This document shows positions 32,542 through 41,700 of a stretch of 64,000 nt of DNA, one piece after another. Source of the DNA: Micromonospora sp. MW-13 (GTDB lineage Bacteria > Actinomycetota > Actinomycetes > Mycobacteriales > Micromonosporaceae); the NCBI RefSeq assembly GCF_003434305.1, contig NZ_QKKX01000080.1, positions 1-64,000 on the forward strand. The letters run 5' to 3'. The translations under genes were made by a program, and so were the position numbers. The stretch's first letter is position 1. Each line of letters opens with the position of its first letter. Under the pieces are notes generated by a model. The model was not told where the DNA came from. It searched no databases and saw only the letters and a program-made list of their open reading frames with translations.

Positions 32542-34655
32542 CCCGCACCGCCACCCGCCCGCGCCGTACGCCCACCCCACCGGCCCAGCCCGCCGAGCCC
32601 GCTGCGCCGGCCGAGCCTGCCGCGCCGGCCGATCCCGTTGCGACGGCCGAGCCCGCCGCGCCGGCCGATCGCGCCGCGGCGTACGCGGCGGCCGAGGAAC
32701 TGGCCCGGCGGCTGCGGGCCCTGGCCTGCCTGCCCGGACCGTCCGCCGCGCCGACCGCCTGGCCCTGCGACACGGGGCTGCTGGACTGGCTGCGCCGGAT
32801 GACCTACCCCGCCCTGTACACCTGGGCAGCCGAGGAGAACCTGTCGCGCCGCTGGATCGGCGGCGACATCTTCGGCTCCCGCCGGCTGTCGCGGGCACCG
32901 GAGTTCCTCGCCGGCACCGACCTACGCCGTCTCGCCCCGCACCTGGTCGCGCCGCTGTTGCGGCGGGTGAGCATGACGCGTCCGGCGCCGAGCGCCGCCG
33001 AGCTGACGCCTGCGGCCCTGGCCGCCGACGCCGGCCGGGTCAGCACGTTCCGGCGCGACGGCGCCGCCCGGCTCTGGGGCCAACCGGAGCACACGCCGCC
33101 GCTGCCCGACACCACCACCATCCCGCACGTCGTGCACGGCATCTGGCTCGGCCGGCCGCTGCCCGAGTCGAACGGCTTCTGGACCAACTACGGCGCGGCG
33201 GCCGACAGCTACGCCGGCCAGGTCGACTTCGTGCTGTGGACGGACATCCCGCGGGCCCGCTTCGACGCGGCCCGCGCCACCCCGCCCGCCCCGGCCGGCC
33301 AACCCGATCCGCTGGCCCCGGTACGCGCCCTGCTGACCTGGGCGAACACCCACGGCATCCACCTGGTGAGCGTGGCCGAACTGTTCCACGCGAACGCGCC
33401 GATGACCCTGCACAGCCCGTACGCCCTGGAGCTGAACCGGGGGCTGCCGCAGGGCTTCGCGGCGGCCAGCGACCACCTCCGGGTCGAGGTGGTGCACCGG
33501 TTCGGCGGCCTGTACGCCGACGGTGACCTGCACTTCCTCCCGGACGTCGCGCTCCCGCCGGACGAGCGGGCCGACAGCCCGGAGGGTCAGGGTGCCGAAA
33601 GCCCGCCGGGCGGTGGGTACCGGCTGTTCCGTGGCCGGTGGCACGGGCCGCCGGAGGCCGACGGGCCGGCCCGGTTGCCGGAGCTGTTCGACCGGGTCGC
33701 CGCGTCGACGCACGGGTTCACGCTGCACGCGCTCACCGACGAGATCGTCCTCAACGACGTCATCCTGGCCCCGGCGGGGCATCCCGCGCTGGCGTTGTGG
33801 CTGGAGGGCGCGCGGTACAACTACCTGCGCGACCCGCGCGACCTGTACGCCGCCGACACCCCCCAGCCGGCCGGGTCGGACGCGCCGGCCGGGTCAGGTC
33901 CGCCGCCCCCGCCGGATCCGACGCCCCCGCCGCCCACATCGGACCCGCCGGCCGGGTCCGACCCGCCGGTCGCCGGGGCGTCGGAATGGCGGGGGGAGCC
34001 GGCCTCCTGGACCTGGGCGGTCACCGCGGTGCGTACCGGGCGGGTGCACCACTGGCTGCTGGCCCGGCTGGGCATCGGCGCGGCCGATCTGGTCAAGCCG
34101 GCGCCGGCGGTACGCGGGCACAGCGAGCTGAGCTGGCTGCCGCCGGTCGACGGCCAGCCGCCGGTCGCCTGCCCCGACCCGGACCCGCTGCCGACTCTGG
34201 TCGCCTGCGTGGACCTGCTGCGCTGGCAGCACCTGTCGCGCTCCGGGGACCTGTGCCTCACCGCGGTCGCTCCGCTGGTACGCGGGCTGCCCGAGCCGGA
34301 CACCGCGTGGACCGCGCTGCTGCTCGCGTTCGGGCACCTCTCCACCGACCTCGGCCCGGTCACGTCGGTCACCGACCGGCGACGCAACCAGGACCAGACC
34401 CTCGACAACGTGATACTGCCGCCCGAGGCGGAGGCACTGCTGGACCGCACCACGACACCGGCCACCTGGTTCGGTTCCGCCCGCTTCGGCGACGCTGGCG
34501 AAGCCGGACCGGAGGCCACCGCCGGCCGGGAGTACTGGTTCCTGAGCGAGCGCACGGCCCCGGCCCGGCTGCTGCCCGCCGCCCCGCAGGCAGCACCCGG
34601 GGCGGACGAAAAACTTGTGAACTCCGGTCACCGTGCACACGTGTTCGGGATATGA
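32538..34655 (+). CDS. Toxin-type (GT32/GT44-like) glycosyltransferase
   Basis: This encodes 705 aa from ATG 32538, overlapping the eccC stop. After an Ala/Pro-rich start and a helical region, the protein has IPHVVHGIWLGRPLP, then VDFVLWTDIPR, then ASDHLRVEVVHRFGGLYADG. The metal-binding DxD is D328-G-D330. This order matches the catalytic core shared by GT32 enzymes and large clostridial glucosylating toxins, where SDxLRxxxLxxxGGxYxDxD binds UDP-sugar and Mn. The C-terminal 300 residues are unfamiliar and contain a long Pro-rich linker. It is sandwiched with overlaps between eccC and eccD, so it is a stable part of this system. It may modify an exported substrate or itself be exported. Confidence 0.75.
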   Translation: MTRTATRPRRTPTPPAQPAEPAAPAEPAAPADPVATAEPAAPADRAAAYAAAEELARRLRALACLPGPSAAPTAWPCDTGLLDWLRRMTYPALYTWAAEENLSRRWIGGDIFGSRRLSRAPEFLAGTDLRRLAPHLVAPLLRRVSMTRPAPSAAELTPAALAADAGRVSTFRRDGAARLWGQPEHTPPLPDTTTIPHVVHGIWLGRPLPESNGFWTNYGAAADSYAGQVDFVLWTDIPRARFDAARATPPAPAGQPDPLAPVRALLTWANTHGIHLVSVAELFHANAPMTLHSPYALELNRGLPQGFAAASDHLRVEVVHRFGGLYADGDLHFLPDVALPPDERADSPEGQGAESPPGGGYRLFRGRWHGPPEADGPARLPELFDRVAASTHGFTLHALTDEIVLNDVILAPAGHPALALWLEGARYNYLRDPRDLYAADTPQPAGSDAPAGSGPPPPPDPTPPPPTSDPPAGSDPPVAGASEWRGEPASWTWAVTAVRTGRVHHWLLARLGIGAADLVKPAPAVRGHSELSWLPPVDGQPPVACPDPDPLPTLVACVDLLRWQHLSRSGDLCLTAVAPLVRGLPEPDTAWTALLLAFGHLSTDLGPVTSVTDRRRNQDQTLDNVILPPEAEALLDRTTTPATWFGSARFGDAGEAGPEATAGREYWFLSERTAPARLLPAAPQAAPGADEKLVNSGHRAHVFGI

Positions 34656-36031
34656 GCGCCGAGCGCGGGGAACTCTGCCGACTGCTGGTCGTCGGACCGA
34701 CCAGCCAGGTCGACGTGAGTCTGCCCACCCACATCCCGTTGGCCGACATGATGCCGGCCCTGCTGAGCGCGCTGGGACCGGACCTCGCCGATCGTGGGCT
34801 GGAGCACAGCGGCTGGATCGTGCAGCGGTTGGGTGGACCGGCCTTCGACGAGTCGCGCACCGTAGGCGATCTCGACCTGCTCGACGGCGAGGTCGTGCAC
34901 GTACGCCCGCGTACCGACCAGATCCCGCCGCTGGCCTACGACGACCTGGTCGACGGCGTCTCGGCCGGCATCCGCAAGCGGTCCGGGCTGTGGCGTCCGC
35001 AGACCACGCGGGTCACCGCCCTGCTGCTGTTGGCCGCCTGGCTGGCCGCCTGGCTGGCCGCCGCGCGGATGTGGCCGGCCGAGTCCCGGAACCCGGTGCT
35101 GCTCGCGGCGATGGCGGCGATGTGCTTCGTCGCGGGCTTCGCGGTGGTACGCAAGCTGGCCGACCGGGCCACGGCCGGCATCCTGGGGGCCGCCTGTGTG
35201 GTCGGTACGGTGGTCGCCGCGCTGGAGGCGGTCGCCGGTGCCTCCGTACCCTGGTTGATCTTCCTGGGTGCCAGCGCCGGCACCGTCGCCGCGTCGCTGG
35301 TGGCCGCGTTCGTCTTCCCGCGCACCGGCTGGCGGCAGGTCACCGTCGGCCTGCTGGCGGAATGGCTGCTGGTCGTCGCCGCGCTCTGGCTGCACACCAG
35401 GGCCACGCTGGACTGGACCACGATCGCCGCGATCACGGTCGTCGTCACCACGGCGCTGCGCCCGGCGGTACCGGCGGCCGCCTTCAAGCTCGCCGGGTTC
35501 GCCCTGCCGGAGATGCCCGTCGAACCGGCGGACCTGCAGAAGGACATCGACCCGGAACCGGCCGCCGGGGTGCTCGCCCGGGCCGCCGCCGCCGACCAGT
35601 TTATGACCGCCCTGTACGCGGCACTCGGGCTGGTCTCCGGGGCCGCGATGGTGTGGCTGGCGATGGCACCCGGCTGGGCCGCACCGCTGGCCGCCTGGCT
35701 GGCCGCCGCCGCCCAGATCCTGGTCACCCGCCCGATGACGAGCATCTGGCACCGGGTGGCGCTGGCCGGTCCGGCGTTGGTCGCCATGGCGACCTGGTGC
35801 CTGACCGCGCCCACGGACCGGAGTCCGCTCGCCGCCCAACTGGCCATCGGCTGCTGCGTGCTCCTGGCGGTGGCGTGCGGGTTGGCCGCGAGGATCCCGG
35901 TCGGCCGGCGGTTCAACCCGATCTGGGGCCGGATGGGCGACCTGGCGCACACCGCGATGGTGGCCGCCCTCGGGCCGACCGTCGTGGTCATCACCGGCCT
36001 GATCGACGTGATCCGGGCGCGGGTGGGTTGA
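34652..36031 (+). CDS. eccD: Type VII secretion membrane protein EccD
   Basis: This encodes 459 aa from ATG 34652, overlapping the previous stop (ATGA). The first 90 residues are the YukD-like ubiquitin fold of EccD (LLVVGPTSQVDVSLPTHIPL, DGEVVHVRPR). About eleven hydrophobic helices follow, with the usual LPEMPVEPADLQ cytosolic segment between the halves. EccD forms the large membrane vestibule of the ESX core. It ends one base before eccB, so the core genes are transcribed together. Confidence 0.92.
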   Translation: MSAERGELCRLLVVGPTSQVDVSLPTHIPLADMMPALLSALGPDLADRGLEHSGWIVQRLGGPAFDESRTVGDLDLLDGEVVHVRPRTDQIPPLAYDDLVDGVSAGIRKRSGLWRPQTTRVTALLLLAAWLAAWLAAARMWPAESRNPVLLAAMAAMCFVAGFAVVRKLADRATAGILGAACVVGTVVAALEAVAGASVPWLIFLGASAGTVAASLVAAFVFPRTGWRQVTVGLLAEWLLVVAALWLHTRATLDWTTIAAITVVVTTALRPAVPAAAFKLAGFALPEMPVEPADLQKDIDPEPAAGVLARAAAADQFMTALYAALGLVSGAAMVWLAMAPGWAAPLAAWLAAAAQILVTRPMTSIWHRVALAGPALVAMATWCLTAPTDRSPLAAQLAIGCCVLLAVACGLAARIPVGRRFNPIWGRMGDLAHTAMVAALGPTVVVITGLIDVIRARVG

Positions 36032-36032
36032 C

Positions 36033-37364
36033 ATGTCGTCGCGTCGTGACCAGGTGGACGCCCAGCGGTACATGATGACCCGGGTGACCGGCGCGCTGGT
36101 GCGGGCCGAGCCGGAGACCGCCGAGTCACCGACCCGCCGGGACCGCACCGGCACGGCCGTCGGTCTCGTGCTCGGGATCCTGCTGCTGGCAGGGGTCGCG
36201 ATCTGGGCGCTGATGCCGGGATCGGGCTCGACCAGTTGGCAGCAGCCACGGATGCTGGTGGTGGACGCCTCGACCGGGGCGCGGTACGTGCTGGTCGACG
36301 GCCACCTGCGCCTGGTCAACGACGTGGCGACGGCCACCCTGCTGGCCGGCGGTCGACTCACCCCGGTCACCGTCTCCTCGTCCAAACTCGCCAAGGTGCC
36401 GCAGGGCCCGCCGGTGGGTACCCCGACCGGGCCGCAGGTGCTGCCGGCGGCCAACCGGGTCAACCAGGGCGTGTGGCGGGCCTGTAGCCGGGACACCGGC
36501 CGGATCGTGCTCGACGTCGACGTGCCGGCGGCCCCCGATCCGCTCGGCGACGGGCAGGCGCTGCCGGTCACCGCGGGTGGTAAGACCTACCTGCTGTGGG
36601 GCGGGCGACGACTGCTCCTTCCCCAGCCGTGGATGGCCGACGTGCTGGGGCTGGGGCTGCTCGCTCCCGTACCGGTGGCGACCGCCTGGCTGGAGTCGAT
36701 CCCGCTGGGCGGCACGGTCGGCCCGCCGAAGGTGGCCCGGGCCGGCGGCGCCGGGCCGAGGGTGGCCGGCCGGCCGACGTCGATCGGCCAGATGTTCGGC
36801 GTGGACCTGGGCAACGGCACGGTCAACCACTACCTGATGACCACCGACGGGCTGGCCCCGCTGACCGAGACCGAGTACCGGTTGCAGCGGGCCACGCCGG
36901 GCGCGGCCAGGGAGACCGCCGTCACCGCTGCCGATCTGGTCGCCGCCGGCCAGCGCAGCCCGGTGCGGCCGCTGACCACGCTGCCGGCCACCCCGCCCGC
37001 ACCACCGTCCATGCCCGAGGACGCCGTGGTCTGCGTGGAGTACGCCGGGCAGGCCGACGAGAAACCCACGGTCGTCCTGGCCGGCGGGACCGGCATGCCG
37101 ACCGGCGGCAGCGGCGGGAAGACCACCGTGACGGTGCGGGTGCCCTCGGGCGGGGGAGCGCTGCTGATGCCCCCGGCCGACGCCGACACCGACCGGTGGC
37201 GGCAGCAGGGCCTGCTCATCAACGAGCGGGGGATCGCCTACCCGATCATGGGCGGCGACGTCACCACCCTGGGCTACTCACTCGACCAGGCGGTGGTCAT
37301 GCCCACCCCACTGGTCGCCATGCTGCCCCCCGGGCCGGCACTGGTCCGGCCGGAAGGGAGGTGA
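36033..37364 (+). CDS. eccB: Type VII secretion protein EccB
   Basis: This encodes 443 aa. The N-terminus has the family signature SSRRDQVDAQRYMMTRVTGA with LVRAEP, then one membrane helix (GTAVGLVLGILLLAGVAIWAL). The remainder is the extracytoplasmic repeat domain, with paired cysteines near WRACSRDTG and VVCVEYAG as in other EccB proteins. It forms the outer-face part of the core complex. A gap of 117 bases separates it from the Esx genes. Confidence 0.92.
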   Translation: MSSRRDQVDAQRYMMTRVTGALVRAEPETAESPTRRDRTGTAVGLVLGILLLAGVAIWALMPGSGSTSWQQPRMLVVDASTGARYVLVDGHLRLVNDVATATLLAGGRLTPVTVSSSKLAKVPQGPPVGTPTGPQVLPAANRVNQGVWRACSRDTGRIVLDVDVPAAPDPLGDGQALPVTAGGKTYLLWGGRRLLLPQPWMADVLGLGLLAPVPVATAWLESIPLGGTVGPPKVARAGGAGPRVAGRPTSIGQMFGVDLGNGTVNHYLMTTDGLAPLTETEYRLQRATPGAARETAVTAADLVAAGQRSPVRPLTTLPATPPAPPSMPEDAVVCVEYAGQADEKPTVVLAGGTGMPTGGSGGKTTVTVRVPSGGGALLMPPADADTDRWRQQGLLINERGIAYPIMGGDVTTLGYSLDQAVVMPTPLVAMLPPGPALVRPEGR

Positions 37365-37481
37365 GGCCGCGGGATACCCGAACGTCCCGCCGCCGTGGCC
37401 CGCCCCTCCGGACGGCACGGCAGGCGCGAGCACATGTCCCACCGATCGCAACAACACGACCGATAGAAGACGAGGAGAGTC

Positions 37482-37799
37482 ATGCCAGTCAACCAGCAGG
37501 GGATCGTCGCCGATGAGGCGACCATCAAGGGCATGGTCATGGCGTTCGGCCAGGCGCAGGCCGAGGCCAAGAACAGCCAGCAGGCCGTCACGGCCGCCAG
37601 CAGCAACCTGTCCGCCCAGTGGCAGAGCGACTCGGCCGCGCCGCGGTTCCTCCAGGCCGTCCAGCAGTGGCTGAACGGCTTCCAGAAGGTCCAGGCGGGC
37701 CTGGACATGCTCAACCAGAACATGCAGCAGTACGCGCAACTGACCACCACGACCGAAGACGACAGCGCCATGCGGGCCGGCGGCTGGGCCGTCGGCTGA
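37482..37799 (+). CDS. WXG100-like Esx protein
   Basis: This encodes 105 aa behind a gaggag ribosome binding site. Two helices are joined at SAQWQSDSA, where Trp is kept but the Gly of WXG is Ser. It has no cysteine or signal peptide. There is no clear YxxxD/E tail; the C-terminus ends TTTEDDSAMRAGGWAVG. With the next gene it makes the expected tandem Esx pair that is exported as a heterodimer. Confidence 0.85.
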   Translation: MPVNQQGIVADEATIKGMVMAFGQAQAEAKNSQQAVTAASSNLSAQWQSDSAAPRFLQAVQQWLNGFQKVQAGLDMLNQNMQQYAQLTTTTEDDSAMRAGGWAVG

Positions 37800-37867
37800 C
37801 CGCCGAGCCCTCACCTGTGAAAGCCGGGCCGACGAACCCGGACCGACGAACGACAAGGAGGCCGAGA

Positions 37868-38155
37868 ATGGCCAACTACAGCATTAACCCCGCTGCGGTT
37901 CAGGCGGTCGCCGACGAAATGGCCAGGGAGACCCGCGAACTCGACCAGTCGCTGGCGAACCTCCAGACCTCGGTGGCGAGGTTCACCGCAGCCAACAACG
38001 GTCAGGCGCCGGAAGCCTACAAGGCCGCCCAGGCGCTGTGGAACCAGGGGCAGCAGGAGATGAGGGCGGCCCTGGCCCTGGGGCAGCAGCGCCTTCAGGA
38101 GATCAACGTGAACTACCAGCACGGCGACAACCGGGGCGCGGCCATCTTCAGTTAG
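37868..38155 (+). CDS. WXG100-like Esx partner with YxxxD tail
   Basis: This encodes 95 aa behind aaggagg. It is helical with a turn at ANNGQAPEAYK that has no Trp. The C-terminus carries YQHGD, a fit to the YxxxD/E type VII export signal that EccC recognises. It is probably the signal-bearing partner of the preceding protein. A strong hairpin follows 58 bases after the stop. Confidence 0.85.
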   Translation: MANYSINPAAVQAVADEMARETRELDQSLANLQTSVARFTAANNGQAPEAYKAAQALWNQGQQEMRAALALGQQRLQEINVNYQHGDNRGAAIFS

Positions 38156-38213
38156 CAGCCCGCCGAACCGACGTCGCGCGAGGTCGGGACGGCAGTTCCG
38201 CCGAGCCGCTTCC

Positions 38214-38266
38214 GGGTCAGACGCGCTGGTCCACCGCACCGCCGGGTGGACCAGCGCGTCTGACCC
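38214..38266 (+). terminator. Perfect 22-bp hairpin after Esx pair
   Basis: The arms at 38214-38235 and 38245-38266 are exact reverse complements around a 9-base loop. There is no T-run. It lies in a 203-base gap downstream of the two Esx genes and upstream of further locus genes in the same direction. It could be a partial terminator or an mRNA-stabilising end that lets the Esx genes be made in excess. Confidence 0.75.
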
Positions 38267-38358
38267 ACCGCTGTCCACGGACTCGCCCGGACTCCGGCTT
38301 CCGTCGGTTGAGGACAGCCGAGTCCCGCTGACCCGTCTCCATTCGAGAGGAACACACG

Positions 38359-38730
38359 ATGAAGAACATCGTCATCAACGAGAGCTACCTGCGGAAGCTG
38401 CACGGCACCTACACCAAGCAGGTCGACGAGATCGATCTGATGTACGGCAAGAACTACCCGTACGGCTCCCTGCCGGATTCGACTGTCGACATCACCAAGC
38501 AGTTCAAGCTGCGCCTCGGCGGTAAGGGCTTCACCGAGGCGGAGGACCTGACGGGGGCGATCGACGTCGTCCGGGCCGGCCTGGCCAACCGGCTCAAGGG
38601 CGCGCGGGGCGAGCTCAACAACCTGGAGCACGGCATCAAGTTCCTGCTCGCCGACTCCGACGCCGTCGAGCAGACGAGCACGCTGAGCGCCGAGCAGTTC
38701 GAGTACTTCATGCCCAAAGCCGGGGGTTAG
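38359..38730 (+). CDS. Small helical protein, possible substrate
   Basis: This encodes 123 aa behind gagagga. It is predicted helical, with a central ITKQFKLRLGGKGFTEAEDL and an Asn/Leu-rich second helix, and ends EQFEYFMPKAGG. The length suits a WXG100-like or adaptor protein, but there is no WXG motif. No cysteine is present. It stops two bases before the next start, so it is coupled to the large PPE-like protein and may form a pair with its N-terminus. Confidence 0.7.
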   Translation: MKNIVINESYLRKLHGTYTKQVDEIDLMYGKNYPYGSLPDSTVDITKQFKLRLGGKGFTEAEDLTGAIDVVRAGLANRLKGARGELNNLEHGIKFLLADSDAVEQTSTLSAEQFEYFMPKAGG

Positions 38731-38732
38731 TC

Positions 38733-41700
38733 ATGGCGAACACCGCGACGTTCGAGGATGCCCTGGCGAGCATTCTGGGGCTGGTGCTCGGCGGTGGAGA
38801 GGGCGGGGAAAAGGCTTCCATCAACGACAACTTCCGACCGCGGAGCATCAAGGGGCCCGGTTACTGGCTGATCACCCAGACGAGCACGCTCAAGCACACC
38901 GGCAGTTGGATGCCGGAGTACAACAAGGACGCGGTCACCTTCTACCGGTGGAAGCAGAAGGGGGCTACCAAGCACATCACCCGGGTGACGGTGTGGGTGG
39001 GCGTGACCAGCAAGGACGACACCCAGGGGCAGAAGGGCAACTCCACCGACCCGGGGAACTCGACCAACGCCGACGGCAACCCGGTCGTCGCGCTCGGCAA
39101 CGCGTGGGAGCGGATGATCGCCGACCTGCCCAAGGTGGCCGGGCCGAACAAGACGTTCGACCCGGACTCGATCGGGTCGGTCCGGGAGATCCTGGGCAAC
39201 CTGACCACCCACGCGCTGGGGATCTCGAGCGAGCTGACCGATCAGGTCAAGTCGGTGAACGTGAAGAGCCCCGACTTCAAGGGCTCCGCCGAATCGGCCT
39301 GGCGCCACCGGGTGCAGGAGGCGAACAAGTACCTCGCCGACATTTTGCCCCAGTTCAAGCAGTGGGACACCTCGCTGGCCCAGGTCGAGCAGGCCATGAG
39401 GGACTTCATCACGGCGGTGGCCGACACCTTCGAGAAGTGGTCCTCGATCCACCCGGCCGGCATCTGGCAGCACCCGTACCGGGTCATCGCCACCATGTTC
39501 AACGAGAGCACCCTCCAGTACGGCGACCTGCACGACGGCCAGTCGAACGCCTGGGACCTGGGTCAGCAGTACGCCGACACCGGGGACAAAGAAGGAACCG
39601 AATACCGTGGCACCAAGTTCGGTGGATCGGACGCGGGTACCGTCATGTGGACGCCGCCCGCGTGGGTGAAGTACCACTCGTTCGACGCCTTCAGCATCCC
39701 CGAGTGGAACAAGCTGGACCAGCATCTGCGCCAGATGTGGGCCGACAACGCCCTCAAGACCTTCGAGCCGGCGGTGCTCGCGGCGAAGAAGTTGGTGTCG
39801 GTGTTCGCCGAGGCGCGCAACCCGATGAGCATCACCGACCCGAAGCCGGTGCCACCGAATCCGATGCCCAACGACGTGGGGATGCCCAACGGCGGCTTCC
39901 CCAACAACCCGTTCGGGAACATGGGTAACCCCTTCGCCAACTGGGGCGACCCGTTCGCGAACATGGGCAACCCCTTCGCGAACATGGGTAACCCGTTCGC
40001 GAACGTGGGCAATCCTTTCGCAAACGTGGGTAACCCCTTCGCGAACATGGGCAACCCGTTCGCGAACGTGGGTAATCCCTTCGCGAACGTGGGAGCGAAC
40101 TTCGGCAACCCGTTCCCCAACGGCGGCGGCCTGGGTAACCCGTTCGCCAACGGCACCGGTGGCGGTGCCTTCTTCCCCACCAGCCTGGTGCCCAACTCGG
40201 GTGCCGGTGGTGGTGCGGGTAATCCGTTCGCCAATGGCTTGGGTGGTTCCTTTGCTGCCGGTGGCGCGGAGAATCCGTTCGGTGGTGGCGCCGGCGGCGG
40301 CCTTCCCACCAGCCTGATGCCCAATTCGGGCGATGCGTTTGGTGGTGGTGCGGGTAATCCGTTCGCCAATGGCTTGGGTGGTTCCTCTGCTGGCGGTGGC
40401 CTGGAGAATCCGTTCGGTGGTGGCGCCGGCGGCGGCCTACCCGCCGACCTGAAGGTCAAGTCGGGCATGCCGTCCGAGGGTGGTGGTGCGGGTAATCCGT
40501 TCGCCAATGGCGGCTTGGATGCTGTGGTTGGCGGCGGTGGCGCGGGCGATCCGTTTGGCGGCGGTGGCGCGAACGGTCTTCCTCCCGTTCCGACCCCCGA
40601 ACCGGTCGTACCGTCTGCCGGCGGTGGCCTGGAGAATCCGTTCACCGGCGGTGGCGGGGGCAGTTCCCTGCCGACCAACAACTTCGGGATCTCCCGCAAG
40701 CCGTCCGGGCCGCAGTCGTTGGGTGACCTGACGCCGTCCCAGTTGGAGCAACTGGACAAGGCCGGGCTGCTGGACGATGTGCCGCTGACGGCTGAGCAGG
40801 CTGACTACCTGCGGAAGAACGGTCTGTCGCCGGGGGGTGCGACCAACCTCGGTCAGCTCAGTCCGGATCAGCTCGACGCGTTGGAGCGCGGCGGGCTGCT
40901 GGACGAGACCCCCCTCACCAACGACCAGCGGGCGAAGCTCGGCCTGAACGGGCCGCAGTCGTTGGGTGACCTGACGCCGTCCCAGTTGCGGCAACTGGAC
41001 GGGGCGGGGCTGCTGGACGATGTGCCGCTGACGGCTGAGCAGGCTGACTACCTGCGGAAGAACGGTCTGTCGCCGGGGGGTGCGACCAACCTCGGTCAGC
41101 TCAGTCCGGATCAGCTCGACGCGCTGCAACGCGGCGGACTGCTGGACGAACTCCCACTGTCGCCCGCCGAGCGGGCGAAACTCGGGCTGCCGCCCAACCC
41201 GTCGGGGAGTTCCGGCGGGGCCGGATCAGTGCCGGGTCTGAACACGGGCAGGTTGCCGTGGCCCGACCCCGGGCCGACGGCGCCGGTGGACCGGAATCCG
41301 TTCCCGACCACGGTCGACGGCAAGAATGTGTCGCCCAAGCCGGGTATGACCGGGAGCATCACCGCCCCTCCGGCATTCGGCGACGTCACGAGACCCGGTT
41401 CGGCCAGCTTCCCGCAGGTTCCCGGGGTGCAGGTCGGCACCGGGGGTCTGTCGGCGGTGCCGGGTGTATCCGGCTCGCCCGGGGCGCTGAACCCGGACAA
41501 GCTGGGGGTGCCCGTCGGAGGCCCGGTCGGGACCAACCTGAATTCAGGTCCGGGTGCCGGTCCTGGTCTCCCGCAGCCCGGCGGGGGCGGTATGCCGGGC
41601 GGTGGGATGCCGTTCATGCCCCCGATGATGCCGGGCATGGGTGGCGCACCCCAGCCCGGAAAGGACCGTGACCGCCAGCGCAGCACCTGGCTGAAGGAGG

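Noticed and set aside
39918..40085. Regular 21-bp repeats as a possible CRISPR or origin array
   Set aside because: They are contiguous without spacers, keep the reading frame and vary at silent positions, so they are protein repeats.
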